From: Ulota crispa
Taxonomy: Eukaryota; Streptophyta; Bryopsida; Orthotrichales; Orthotrichaceae
DNA length: 64,000 bases
Assembly (NCBI GenBank): GCA_963920765.1
Contig: OY987247.1
Location: forward strand, 22,044,471-22,108,470
Direction of reading: 5' to 3'
Under the pieces are notes generated by a model, which was not told where the DNA came from, searched no databases, and saw only the letters and a list, made by a program, of their open reading frames with translations. Shown piece after piece: positions 11,991 to 23,620 of this stretch. How positions within the stretch are numbered: the first letter of the stretch is position 1; each line of letters begins with the position of its first letter. A program made the translations under genes and the position numbers.

Positions 11991-12356
11991 TTCGAGTACC
12001 AACATTCCAATGTCAATACTTTAGTTTGAAATCATTAAATTAACATTCAAGGTTAAAGTATTTAAAAGTAAAAACACTAGTTTATAGAAAGTTGAGCCTA
12101 ACAATGATGCTACTTAAGGCCTTACCTTCTTAACAGAGGCATAGAATCAACTTAAAAAGATTCTTTGACGATGGATTGACACTCACAAATCAAACAAAAA
12201 ATATGTGGTTGTTTTGTAGATATGCATTGCAAGCAATGACATGCAATATTTATGTGCAAAGCAATGTGCATATGAAATTAGTTTAATTGATTAACCATAT
12301 GAAGGTTTTGATCATAGGCTCATGCGTAAAAGTTAAAAAAATGTCGGAATCAAACG
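11991..12356. other. No feature seen
   Basis: AT-rich sequence immediately upstream of the Helitron coding remnant. It may hold the Helitron 5' end, but no TC terminus could be assigned. Confidence 0.3.
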
Positions 12357-14410
12357 TCATTGAAGAAATGCGCCATCAACAACAAAATAGTAGGCAACAA
12401 GAACGGTATGCTGCTCGCACAAACGATGAGCACAATTGACACCGTGCAGCTTGTGCTCTCCAACGATTTGCACACATGGATGACCTAAGGAATGACAACA
12501 TTGCACGTCAGCAGCATTGACATCGGAGGTGTGCCAATGAAGCCATTTGGCGAGCAAATATCCCTTAGGAACATCGCAAAAATGTTAGACAAGTGGATAG
12601 TGAAGCCCATGCAGCTAGGCGGGCAGAAATGAGGCAAGAGCAACCTCCTCCTTTGGTTCATCTTCCATTGGCGCGTTGGAACTTCAATGCTACTACAGGC
12701 TTTGTCCGTCACGTACTGCAAAGTATCAACGCATGATGCAAAATGTGTCAAGTTTTACATTGGCTAGAGGAGTAGATCATTGGTCAAGGCTCTACTAGAG
12801 CTCATCCTATGTTCACAATATGTTGTGATCATGGGAAGGTCAACCTTTCACCTTTGGCCGTGCCTCCAGAGCCGCTGCAAAGATTATTCCAAGACAACAC
12901 ACATGAGAAGAAAGCTTTTCAAGACAATATTTGTGCTTACAATAATGCACTATCCTTCACATCGTTTGGTGCTAAGATAGACGAGTGCTTCATGCAAGGC
13001 AAAAATTATACATTTAGACTTCAAGGCTCTTTGTATCATTGAATGGGTAATCAGGGAGAACCGTAAGTTTTTGCAACTGTATATTGCCAACAATAGCACA
13101 ATCCTAAATGGTCGAATGAATGTTTTTGAAAGTTTGGATTGCAATACAATGGAGCAATTGCAACTTATGATGCGGCAACACAACTTGTATGCACAACTTT
13201 ATGAAAACGTTTGTCAATGAATGGCTAATGAACCTGCAATTGAACTAGAACTCCGATTGTTGTTGGTGCAATGGCAAGATTCTTGCAAGTACAATATGCC
13301 TTCAGCAGATGAGGTTGATGGAATTTTGGTAGGAGATGATCACGACCAAAGCCTTTCTGAGCGTGATATTATCGTAAAGAGGTTGCATGGACCGCTTGAG
13401 AGCATCTCTAATTTGCATTCTACATATTCTCTATTGCACTATGTACTTTTATTTCTCGATGGACGTCCAGGATGGTCTTTGAATATCCCGTTGCAAGGTT
13501 TTCAATTTGACAAGGAGAATTTCACCAGTGATGACTCCAATGCAATCAAAGGGAAAGGTGGCTCAAAGCGCGTGACACAGATGCAATTCTACGCATACAT
13601 CCTTCATTTGCAAAATTGGCAAGAACACATATTTTTGGCCGAACGCCTTTTACAGCAGTACATGGTGGACACATGGGCCTGCGTGGAGCAGAACAAGCTT
13701 AAGTTCTTTGTTGATAATCACAGCAACCTTTGATGTTAGTTGTATTCAAGTATAATGGATTCGTTGAATGCTAGCAATCACAATGCAACACAAATTGGAC
13801 AAAGGATGATTTTACCATCTTCATTTTCTAGAGGCAATAGACAGATGAATCAGTTGTATCAAGATTCAATGGCCATTGTGCACTAGTATGGATACCCCAA
13901 TCTATTTATCACATTTACATGCAATCCAAAAGGGTCTGAAATCACAGCAAAACTAGAAGAAGGGCAAAGGCCACAAGATCGGCTAGAATTGGTTGCACAC
14001 ATGTTCAATATAAAGTTTCAAGAGCTGATGGATGACCTTAAAAATAGCAAAATCTTTGGCACCGTACTAGGCTACACATGGATTATCAAATTTCAAAAAC
14101 AAGGACTCCCTCATGCACATATATCGCTTATCATTGATGACTAATTCAAGTTGAGAACAATAGAAGATATCAACTCTGCAGTGTCAGCTGAAATTCTAGA
14201 TCTTGTAATTCATCTAGACGCTTACAAAACAATGACACAATGCTTGGTGCATGGTCCATGCGGTCCAGAATATCCAAATGCACCTTGCATGGAAGATAAA
14301 AAGTGTACAAAGCGGTTTCCTTGCGAGTTTGTTGACGAGACTTGTGCAGATTGAGATGGGTATCCTATATACATGAGACGCGACAACAATCGTTTTTTTA
14401 TTGATACAAA

Positions 14411-14650
14411 AGGTCAACGTGTGGACAATCAATGGATTGTGCTACACAACCTATACTTGGCCTCAAAATACAATGCACACATCAATGTTGACATGTGTTT
14501 TTTGTTTTTTTCAAAGTTGAGATAATAAATGTTTTTTTTTAATGCAACAAGTTTAAATGTGGGCAATAGATGGATAACAATGCATAACCTATAATTAGCA
14601 TTGAAATACAATGCACTCCTTAACATTAAATTTCATTTGCAATTTTTTTG
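14411..14650 (+). repeat. Tandem duplication inside the Helitron remnant
   Basis: The segment encoding VDNQWIVLHNLYLASKYNA (about 14418-14475) is followed by a diverged second copy at about 14556-14613 (VGNRWITMHNL, LALKYNALLN). Both copies end in T-rich runs. The family sequence resumes at 14702 (ICSSISAVKYLF). So an extra block of about 200 bp has been added within the Rep region. It is either a local duplication or an intron-like insertion that duplicated the exon end. Confidence 0.55.
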
Positions 14651-16690
14651 TATTATGTTGCCTAACTTGCACAACATTTTTGATAAATGGTTTTGATGCA
14701 GATTTGTTCTTCTATCTCTGCAGTCAAGTACCTATTTAAATATGTCTACAAGGGCCATGATTGTACAACTGTGGTTATCCAAGACATTAATGAGATTTAG
14801 CAATATATTGATGCACGTTATGTCTCAGCACTTGAGGCAGTGTGGCGGTTGTTTGGATTCAAGATGCATGATGGATATCCAACCATTCAACGTCTGCAAG
14901 TGCATTTGCCTAATCAACAACGTGTGACTTTTAATGCAAACGCCAACTTTGTGGCAATTGTAGATACAAAAGGTACACAAAGGACAACTTTGACGCAATG
15001 GTTTGAAGCTAATTGCACAATTTTGATAGCAAGAGAGACTACTTACGTGGACTTTCCTTTACGGTTCACGTCCTATAAGTTGACAAAGGCATGGACCATT
15101 TGAAAAAGTGGCTTTGCAATTGGACGTCATTACTTTGTGAGCTCTTCAGCAGGCAAAAGGTACTTTCTTTGAACGTTGTTGATCGTGGTGAAGGGGGCTA
15201 CATCATTTGAGGATATTTGCACATTTGAAGGCACTATGTACAACACCTTCAAGGCAGCTTGCGTTGCACGTAGATTGTATGAGAATGACAAGGAGTGGGC
15301 GCAATGTTTGCAAAAAGCGGCTTTGATGCAGTTTGGTACTCAATTGCGTTCACTTTCTGTGACAATTTTGACACATGGACCGCCGGCTGATCCACGCTAG
15401 CTATGGAAACAATTCAGCAAGAATTTATCTGACGACTATGCTCATCGACTTTGTCAAAACAGCACGGACGAGCCATCACAAGAGCAAATTTTAGCTCTTG
15501 TTTTGAATATGATTGCCCAATTTCTTCTACATTTGAGAAGACTTTGGGTGATTTTGGTCTACCAAAATTAGGTTTTCCTATGGAAGAGTTAGAAGGCAAC
15601 CAATTTGTTGTTGAACAGCTTGATTTCAATGTTGCAGAACTAAGAGATGAAGTTCAGCACAAGGTCTGCACACTTAATGAAGAACAATTGGATACTTACC
15701 AAAAAATAATGCAAGCTTGTGCACTTAACATTTTGGATAGAATCTACTTTGTGGATGGACCAGGTGGTACCGGAAAGACATACTTAGAGAATTTAATTTT
15801 GAAATCTATATGTAGCCAAGGCAAAATTGCTTTGGCAAAGGCATCTTTGAGAATTGCAGCACTTTTGCTATCTAAAGAAAGAAATGCGCATTCATGATTC
15901 AAAATTCCAATTGATTTAGATGCAACTTCCGTGTGCAATATTCTAAGGCAAGGCAACTTAATAATGATGGTACAACAAACAAAGCTAATATTGTGGGATG
16001 AGGCACCAATCATCAACAAGTTTGCATTTGAAGCTATTGACCGCACTCTTTGTAATATTACCAATCACAATATGTCATTTGGAAGGATTACATTTGTGAT
16101 GTGCAGAGACTTTAGGCAAGTTCTACCAATTGTACCTAAAGGCTTACAACCAAACATTGTAGCGGCATCAATCAAAGAATCTTATCTATGGAGGAATGTA
16201 TACGTCTGCAAGCTGCGTCAAAACATGTATACTGTTGCTGTCGTGCCACTTACAGATTTGGGAAATTGTACATTTGCAGATTGGCTATTGGCACTTAGTG
16301 AGTGCAAATTGGATTGTGTTGAGGATTACATTCAATGTCTTGAGTCCATGGTTGAAAGTGAGCACACATTGAACGGCCTGATTAATCAAATTTATTCTAG
16401 GATTACGGAAGTCGAACATGGAACACATGAATATTTCAGTAGCTGTGCAATTCTTGCTACACAAAAGAATGATGTTGCTCGGATTAGTACTACAATTTTG
16501 GATATGGTGCCTAGACAAAAGCAAGATTGTTTGAGTGCAGACAAAATTGATGATAAAGATGGTGCTAATGTAATATCAACCAAATATCTAAATACGCTGG
16601 ACATTAGTGTATGGCCTCCACACAAGCTTTCATTTAAAGTTGGTACGCATATTATGCTCTTGCAAAATTTGGACCCATCAAATGGACTAT

Positions 16691-16823
16691 CACTAGTAGA
16701 AAATTGTGTTGAAGTCAACGTAAACTACATGATGTTTCCAAGCTTCTAACGCAAGAAATCTGGGTTAGAAGCACGAAAACATCATGTAGTTTATATTGAC
16801 TTCAACACAATTTTCTACTAGTA
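16691..16823. mobile_element. CACTA-type MITE inserted in the Helitron helicase
   Basis: 133 bp with a near-perfect inverted repeat. The left arm starts CACTAGTAGAAAATTGTG and the right arm ends AATTTTCTACTAGTA. TAT flanks both sides (16688-16690 and 16824-16826). Removing the element plus one TAT gives GGACTATGCAATGGC, that is GLCNG in frame, which matches the Helitron helicase family. The inner arm (AACTACATGATGTTT) is shared with the MITE at 25298-25439, so the two belong to one family. Confidence 0.9.
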
Positions 16824-17212
16824 TATGCAATGGCACTCAACTCATTGTTAGGCAATGCTCAGCTCGAGTTATTGAAGTTGAAGTTATTACAAGCAATCAA
16901 GCAGGATATGTTGCATTCATTCCACGAATTGCGTTGACCACTAAAAATTCCGGGCTTCCTTTTTCAATTCATTGAAAGCAATATCCAATCTGCATTGCAT
17001 ATGCTATGAGCATCAACAAGTTGCAAAGACAAACACTTCCCAAAGTTGGTTTATGCTTGACTAAAGACATATTCTCTCATGGCCAATTATATGTTGCCTT
17101 CTCACGTGCGACGGCTTTTGAAAATGTTTCAATGCTCCTACATGCAAAATCTGCTCATCAACTAAATGCCCAACTCATGCGCAAAGTTGTGTACAAGGAA
17201 GCACTTTTGTAA

Positions 17213-18188
17213 TTGTGGCTGAATATTTATTATTAAAAAGCCAACAGTACACTTCCAATGAACAATAATGACTTAACAAAATGAGAATATTCCTTGTATA
17301 GGTTTATTTATAAAACTTTGTTTATGCATAAAAATGTATCTTGCATCATAGCATCCCGTCGGTACAATGAGTATAGAGGACTTGTTTGATATAACATATA
17401 CTTGCTTTTGCTTTTCTAACCTTAGAAAAAACCCAAGTTGATAGTAATATATAAGTAAAAAATGCTTACTAAATGAAAACCTAATTCAATATCTTTATTA
17501 TCTCTTTATTTGTGTTGGGTTCGTTTAGGGTTTAGGCAAGTTAAGAGATCTATTCTTTGTTGCAGCTGAATTGTGCCATTTTTGTGAGCCTAGATAATTT
17601 AAAATCCCTTTTTGGAGGAGGCTCAATTTCATTTGCGATGAGATGGTAACATTAACTTATTGTGAGAGTTGAGTGACATAATATTGCCATCTTTTAAAAT
17701 TTGCATTTCAAGTGAAATTTTGTAATATGTTTTTGTGATTCTTTTATTCATGATCCCGACTTGATATACTTTCAAATTTAGTTTCAAGGATTAAGAATGT
17801 GAAGAAAGATTATATCGGAGAAATTGCCTAGGTTTTTTGCATTTAAAACATGGAGTCTTTGTGAGATAAGGTGTTTTGGAATATATTTATGTGATGCAAT
17901 TAGAGGAGGCTTGGTTTTAGTTGCGGTGAGGTGGTAATATTTTTGTGAGACTCTTGAGTGACACAATGTTGCTGTTGTTTAAATTTGCATCTACTTGGAA
18001 TCCATTGTTGTGAATATCCTTTTCAAGATGCAATCGTTGGTAACTTTGAAAATTCATATTTGAATCCTAAGGTTGATTATTCTTTGGTCATTACTTTCAT
18101 GTGCCTTAACTTTCATCTTGTAGATAGTATTTGAGGTTGTAGCAAGTAGGAATCAAGTAAATTTCAAGTTTATTTTTTTTGCTTTGCC
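17213..18188. repeat. Non-genic; includes a diverged duplicated block
   Basis: A block at about 17615-17735 (AGGAGGCTCAATTTCATTTG, GATGAGATGGTAA, TTGAGTGACATAATATTGCC) recurs at about 17903-17995 (AGGAGGCTTGGTTTTAG, GGTGAGGTGGTAA, TTGAGTGACACAATGTTGCT). The period is about 285 bp in direct orientation. The Helitron 3' end should lie in this stretch but was not recognised. Confidence 0.5.
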
Positions 18189-18932
18189 AAGTAGTTGCAA
18201 GAAACACTTCACAGTTTTGTCTCAAACACCCTTAAAACCGGTAGTACTAGGTAGTACTATGAGCTTTTGAATTTTTTTTTATAAATAAAATAAAATATGG
18301 GCAATTTGTAGAGCACTTAAAATAGCATATTTGTGAAATTTTAGAAGTAAAAATTTTTATTCTAAAGGTTAAGCTCAAAAATAGACAGCCAGAAATTACC
18401 AACTAAAAGACGGTTTTTTTTTTTTTTTTTTTTTTACAAAATAGTGAAAAGATTCAAAAAAATAAACCAAAAAATGGCCATTGTTGATCTCTTTGAGTAG
18501 CTTCACTTGATGTAAGTGGTTTTTGTAGGAAGGTTTTTTTATTTCACCAATCATTCAAGAAAGGATGCCCACTTTGAGGGTGTGTGAATGGCATGGAATT
18601 TAGAATTTTATGAAACCCTTCTATACGTTCATGTAATGCTCTATGATGAACAAGTTCCCTAATTTGTGGCATGAGATTCACTTTTATGGAAGCAAAATAG
18701 TACTAAAAACCCCCAAAATGGCTAAGATAAACACCTATTTGGAGGCTGTTTAAAAATAGTAAAATAATTTTAAAAAAACTGCAAAAATTATGAAAGGTCT
18801 ATAACTATGACATGTACCTTCCATTGAAATTTCAGCTCAAAAGAACTTGCCGCGCAAAAGTCACAAGCCAAAAAGCACCTATAGGAGGTGAAGGGGACAA
18901 AAATTGGTACAAGTGTTTCTTGCAATCACCCT
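18189..18932 (+). mobile_element. F1 family non-autonomous element
   Basis: The left end is a diverged form of GGGTGATTGCAAGAAACACTT and the right end is GTGTTTCTTGCAATCACCC. Internal landmarks shared with the copies at 39988 and 43636 are GGTAGTACTAGGTAGTACTA, ACTAAAAACCCCCAAAATGG and GAGGTGAAGGGGACAA. It is about 744 bp with no coding potential. A 26-base T run at 18415-18436 lies inside. Confidence 0.75.
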
Positions 18933-19299
18933 ACCTTGCTTCGCTTGCAAATTGTTTTCTTGTTTAGTTTTGACTTCATATGCCTTTGCTTTTATCTTGT
19001 AGATATATAGTTGCTCATGTTGTATCTAATAGTAGTCATGTCAATATTAGTTTTATTCCTTTTGGCTTTACATTTCTTTGTTTGCCAAAAAAAATGTTTA
19101 ATTTTTACTTCATGTGCCTTTGCATTGATCACGTAGATAGTTTCTCAAGTCATAGGTGTTAGAGGTCATGACAGTTCCATCTGTGTTTTTTGGCTTTGCT
19201 TTTTTAGGCTTGCAACTATTAATTTGTTTAGTAATGACTTGATATGCCTTTGGATTTATCCCTTTATTGGTTTTTTTATTGGCACTTAATGGCCAATAT
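18933..19299. other. No gene; lead-in to the tandem array
   Basis: T-rich sequence with imperfect repeats of TTTGCTTTTATCTTGTAGATA and CATGTGCCTTTGCATTGATC. These may be more degenerate members of the same array or an older duplication. Confidence 0.3.
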
Positions 19300-20690
19300 T
19301 TTGTAGATTGATGAACGTCATTAATTCCTAAGTCCACTTGGTTACTCTAAATGCTTTCATTCTTCTTTTTTAGTTTTTCTAATGGTATATGATATTATGA
19401 TAGAGTGCAGAGTGAAGTACTTCATTAATTAGTGAGTCCACAAGGTTAATGTGAATGCTTTTGTTTGTTTTAAGTATATTTTTGATACTATTTGATGGTT
19501 GAGATTGTGTTGATTGTTGAACTTCATCAATTAGTGAGTCTGCAAGGATACTCAAGAGTCAAGATGCTTTCATACTTTATTCTTGGCTTTATTTTGTTGA
19601 ACTTTTGTGGCTGATGTTGTGTAGATTGATGAACTTGATTAATTAGTGAGTCCATGTGATTACTCTAGATCCATTCACTTTGGGTTTATTGATGGTATTT
19701 GTTGGCTGAAATAGTGTAGGTTGATGGACTTGACAAATTAATGAATCCACAAGGTTCATTTGCAGCTAAGCACTTTTTTGGTAGTTTAGGATTTAAGGTC
19801 ATTGATGGCTGATGTTGTGTGCATTGTTGAATTTCATTAATTAGTGAGCCCATGTGATTACTCTAAATATAGTCAATCTTTTTTTGTGGGTTTTATTGAT
19901 GGTATTTGGTAGTTTAAATAGTGTACATTGATGGACTTCATGAATTAATGAACCTGCAAGGTTCATTTGCAACTAAGCGTTATTTTTGTAGTTCTAATTG
20001 ATGGTCTTTGATGGCTGATGTTGCTTATATTGTTGTACTTGCTCATTTAGTGAGTACAAGAGGCTCATGTGGATGTTTTTTTTTATTTTATTTTATTTTT
20101 TTGATGGTATGTCATGGCTGAAATCATGGAGTTTCATGGATTTGACGAGTTAGTGAGTACACATGGTTACTTTGGTTCCTTTTAGTTTTAGTTTTTGGTT
20201 GTTATTAATGGTATTTGATGGCGAAAATAATGTAGAATAATGTACTTGATTAGTTAGTGAGTCCTCAAGGTCACTAAGATTCCTTCTTTTCCTTTGGTTT
20301 TGGTGGTTTTGGTGATATTTGATGGCTGAAATAGTGTATAATGATGTACTTGAGTAATTAGTGAGACTATTTGGTCACTAGGGATGTTTGTTTTATTCAT
20401 TAATTGGATTTGTGGATGGTATTTGGTGCCTTAAATAGTGTAGATTGTTGTTTTGGATCAATTAGTGAGTTCATGAGGTTCATTAATATGTTTTTTTATG
20501 GTATGTGATGGTTGATGTTGTCGAGATTGATATACTTCATCAATAAGTGAGTCCATGAGGTTCATCTAGATGCTTTCTTTCTTCTTATTTTGGATTTTCT
20601 ATATGTAATTGGATTGCTAAAACCGTGGAGATTGATGTACTTGATTAATAGTGAGTCCACAAGGATGTTATGGATGCTTGACTTCTTCTA
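19300..20690 (+). repeat. Minisatellite-like array, about 100-bp unit, about 14 diverged units
   Basis: Units begin near 19310, 19425, 19520, 19628, 19722, 19820, 19927, 20030, 20130, 20233, 20340, 20447, 20526 and 20630. Each has the phrase GATTGATGNACTTNATTAAT, then TAGTGAGTCCACAAGGTTCA, then a TTTATTGATGGTATTTGATGGCTGAAATA-like spacer. The period is 79-115 bp and units are strongly diverged. No frame stays open through it. Confidence 0.8.
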
Positions 20691-21317
20691 TTTTGGTATT
20701 TTGCTTAGTCCTTTTTTGAGTCCTTTTTTGTTTGAAATGTGTTTTGGTTGATGTGTTTGACTAAAAGGTTGTTGTCAAAAAAAATTCCTTATATTATTTG
20801 AACTAGGTCCTAGAGGTTGCTTTCATTATCGTTTTTTCTAAAGATAGGGAATGGAAGGGTTCTCCATGTTTTAATCTCTTTTGTTGCCTGTGTAATGAAA
20901 GTGGATGACTATTGATTGAAATTGGGGCTTCTCAAAGGTGTTGTTCATTGAGATAGGTGTCTATTTTGTGTTTTTTTCCTTATATCTTTTTTTTGGTAGG
21001 AGTATTGGCTAAGGGGCAAGCACCAACCTCTAGTTGTCAAATTGTTGCTTTTTGGGGTTTTTTCTCTTGTAGAACAAGATAAGGGGGTGGTAGCTTTAAT
21101 TGTGGTTTCTTCTTTAAATTTTTAATGATTACTAAGGACGGGCAATGCAAGGTTCTCTATGTACTAATCTCATTTGATTAAATTGTGATAATTGTGGGTT
21201 ACAATTTGTGGAATTTGGATGGAAGCCTTTTCTTAAATCCTTCATGAATTTGTGTGAAGTATTGAAAATTGCAACAAATGTTTGCCCGTTTATATGTAAC
21301 TGACTTGATTTTGTGGA
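20691..21317. other. No recognised gene
   Basis: T- and G-rich sequence that could be an upstream intron or promoter of the fragment that follows. No motif is assigned. Confidence 0.3.
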
Positions 21318-22231
21318 ATGATCTTGGTTGATGTAGGAACAGCAACAACATTGGTGGACTCTAGCAAGGGTAATGTGGGTGGAGGGCTTGTTGATAGGGG
21401 CAAGGTGTCACAAGATAGTGTGGACAAGATAGCAAGATTTTTTGCTGGGTACTTGCAGTATTTGACCAATCAAATGAAGAAACCCTCGGAAGCTTTGCCA
21501 CAGACACCCAATTCTTCTTCTAGAATGGATTCAACTGATGTCTCAAATTGTTCCAAGCACAAGAATAAACGCAAGGAATATGATGACAAAGCATCTGGGC
21601 AAACGGCAGCTGGGATCAAGAGGCATGAGATCCACTTTGCTGTAGGTGGTTTAATTGACAAGCAGTCCCTTGGCTAGAATGCATGGGACGCAACAATTAG
21701 GAATTCAATTTGCCAGTAATGAGACTTGAGCTGCCTCAAATATTATGGCCAGAGCACGGAGGCACTAAATCTAGTCAAGATGGAATTGGATAGGGATTTT
21801 AATTATGTTGGGAGCACATTGGGCTTGCCCGCTTTGGAAAAATCTATCAAGGATTTCTTGAAAATACAGCATCACAACTTGAAGATAAAGTAGCTTGATG
21901 GCAAGGATATGCGTCCCGTTTACAATCAATCAAAGCAGTGAGAGTCTCTCAAAGAGTATTGGAAATCCAAAGAGCAGTAGAAGATGACAAAGAAGATGAC
22001 CAATGCGCGGAGCCATATGAAGGAGACTTCCAAATCGGGTTGCAAGGGCAAGCGTGTAAGTTATTTGTATTACTAATGCTATGCAAGATATTTGCAAGTT
22101 CCATTGTTTTCAAATCTAATATTTTTGCTGACTGGCTAATAGGCAAGGTTGGAGACACCAGCAAGTTTGGATGAATCAGAGGGTGGAGGACAAGAATCAA
22201 AGCGTAGAAGACAGCAAGTGAAGGATCCTCA
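21318..22231 (+). pseudogene. Unrecognised multi-exon gene fragment
   Basis: An acceptor (GATGTAG) at about 21336 opens a frame of about 113 codons to a stop at 21675-21677. It contains QDSVDKIARFFAGYLQYL, a Lys-rich patch (KHKNKRKEYDD) and HEIHFAVGGLIDKQSLG. The frame continues past stops at 21675 and about 21717 with AWDATIRNSICQ and ALNLVKMELDRDFNYVGS. A last exon part ends ...GCKGKR at 22055. It is followed by a GTAAGT donor, an 87-base intron (22056-22142, acceptor CTAATAG) and an in-frame exon ARLETPASLDESEGGGQ...RRRQQVKDP with another GTAAGT donor at 22232. The highly charged composition suggests a nuclear DNA-binding type protein. It lies beside CACTA-type sequence and may be that element's accessory gene or a captured host fragment. 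Family unknown. Confidence 0.5.
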
Positions 22232-22346
22232 GTAAGTGTGCATGTGCTTGTGGATGTCGTTAACTTGGAAGTTTGTCTATTTTCTTTGAAAATCAAGCTT
22301 TCATTTGATTGATAATTTTTGTTATTTGCTTAGCTAATTGAAATTC

Positions 22347-22598
22347 CTAAACTCCCACTAGTTGTGTGTCTACTTGTGCTCCGCTCATAATGCCTCCCCT
22401 TTGCTCTGCCAAGCTGCCACCCAAAGCTTTGGTATCCGCAAAATAGGTGGCCAACATAGATTTTATAGCCAATACGGCAGCATTAGTAGCTTTTGAGCTC
22501 TCAACTATCTTTTAAACCTCCTTTTGAAGTTCCCTCTGTCCAGTCTCAAGGACCCTTTGTCTAGTCTCAAGGGCGGATATTTTGGCTTCATCTGCCAT
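22347..22598 (-). pseudogene. Small coiled-coil frame, one internal stop
   Basis: ATG at 22596-22598, 83 codons, stop at 22347-22349. The sequence starts MADEAKISALETRQRVLETG and continues through RELQKEV, a TAA, KIVESSKATNAAVLAIKSM and LGGSLAEQRGG. The heptad-like Leu/Ile/Val spacing suggests a coiled coil. It lies on the strand opposite its neighbours, inside the probable CACTA region. No family recognised. Confidence 0.35.
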
Positions 22599-22665
22599 AT
22601 TCTACATGTAGTAACATGAATGACATTAGTACTTCATATAAGATACTACTACCAAACTAATTCCA

Positions 22666-23115
22666 CTCAATCCACAAAGCTACCAAAATTCACCCAAGTA
22701 GCATGAAAAAAATAAAAATAAATTAGCACCAGAATTTGAGACTTAAACAAATTGACTAATTGACTTTGCATGACACAACTTGCATCCTCTACCCCTTTAT
22801 AGCAAATCCACAAAGCTACTTACCAAAATTCACCCCAAAAACAAAAACAAAAATAAAAGATAAAAACAAAAAAATTCATATTTAAAGGACTTCTCATCAC
22901 ACAAAACAACCCTAACTACCCTGCCCCTTCACAACTAATCCACAAACCACTGCAATTCAACCAAAGAGCATGAGAAAAACAAAAAAATTAAAAAAAAATA
23001 TTAAAAGTTGAGAATTTAAGGACTTCTCTTTGCACAAAAGAGTCCTCACTCCCTTGCTACTCACCTCAAATCCACATGGCTACCAAAAAGCATGAAAAAT
23101 AATGCAACTTCCATT
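22666..23115 (+). repeat. Tandem block, about 133-bp unit, four partial units
   Basis: The phrase AATCCACAAAGCTACC, then AAAATTCACC, then AGCATGAAAAAAAT, recurs near 22671, 22806, 22937 and 23070. A-rich runs and ACTTCTC(AT)(TC)(TG)CACAAAA follow in each unit. Units are diverged and non-coding. Confidence 0.6.
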
Positions 23116-23329
23116 GTTCATTCAACAAAATCAAAGCACCACCAATTCTAGTCAATTAAGGTAAACAAATTTGGATTATGGTTTAATCATACACTATGTA
23201 GAATGCTGTCATATGATAGCATCTAGAGCAACCTCACCATCTCAAGAAATACCAAATATAAGTAACATAGTATGAGGTGCTAAAGACTAATTAAAGACTA
23301 TTACAATCACACAGTGAAATCAAACAATG

Positions 23330-23620
23330 AAAGACAACTAGGGAACTACTGAACACTTACTAGTGACTTGTACAAACACCAATATCTAAGATATGACTAC
23401 ATAATCATTGAGAAATTACTAAATACTCACTAGCCACTAATATTACAACTACAAAACAAATGAGAAATGATTGAACACTCACTAGTGACTAATAATACAA
23501 CTACAAAGCAACCCATAAATGACTAAACATTCACTGGTGACCAATAATACAACTATTACCAATATACATAGATATGACTGCAAAGCAACTAAGACATGAC
23601 TCAACCTAGATTATGGTGGT
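23330..23620 (+). repeat. Short tandem array, about 62-bp unit
   Basis: Four units share GAAATTACTAAATACTCACTAG, then TGACTAATAATACAACTACA, at about 23345, 23410, 23465 and 23515. CACTAGTGACT and GACTAC words relate it loosely to the arrays at 24.5 and 27.1-27.6 kb. Confidence 0.5.

Larger units (their letters stand above)
12357..17212 (+). pseudogene. Helitron Rep/helicase (RepHel), decayed
   Basis: Fragments in all three plus frames line up in the order of a plant Helitron protein, which moves by rolling-circle replication. 12.8-13.2 kb: FTICCDHGKVNL, NALSFTSFGAKID, LYIANN. 13.88-14.13 kb: Helitron-like N domain with LFITFTCNPKG, and a Rep HUH motif in GLPHAHI (CAT GCA CAT, 14112-14120). 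14.72 kb: the tyrosine region VKYLFKYVYKGHD. 15.66-17.2 kb: a Pif1-type helicase with NEEQLDTYQKI, Walker A GPGGTGKT (15757-15780), Walker B LILWDEAP (about 15985), DFRQVLP, LMLLQNLDPSNGL-type sequence and FSHGQLYVAFSRAT near 17080. Decay includes several frameshifts and stops, for example TGA at 15895-15897 inside AHS/FKIP, and a MITE at 16691-16823. An extra partial duplication sits at 14411-14650. Neither the 5' TC end nor the 3' hairpin with CTRR could be fixed. It is not functional as read. Confidence 0.9.

Noticed and set aside
17213-17600. Helitron 3' terminus (hairpin plus CTRR)
   Set aside because: Several CTAA/CTAG sites occur, but none has a convincing GC-rich hairpin 10-12 bases upstream.
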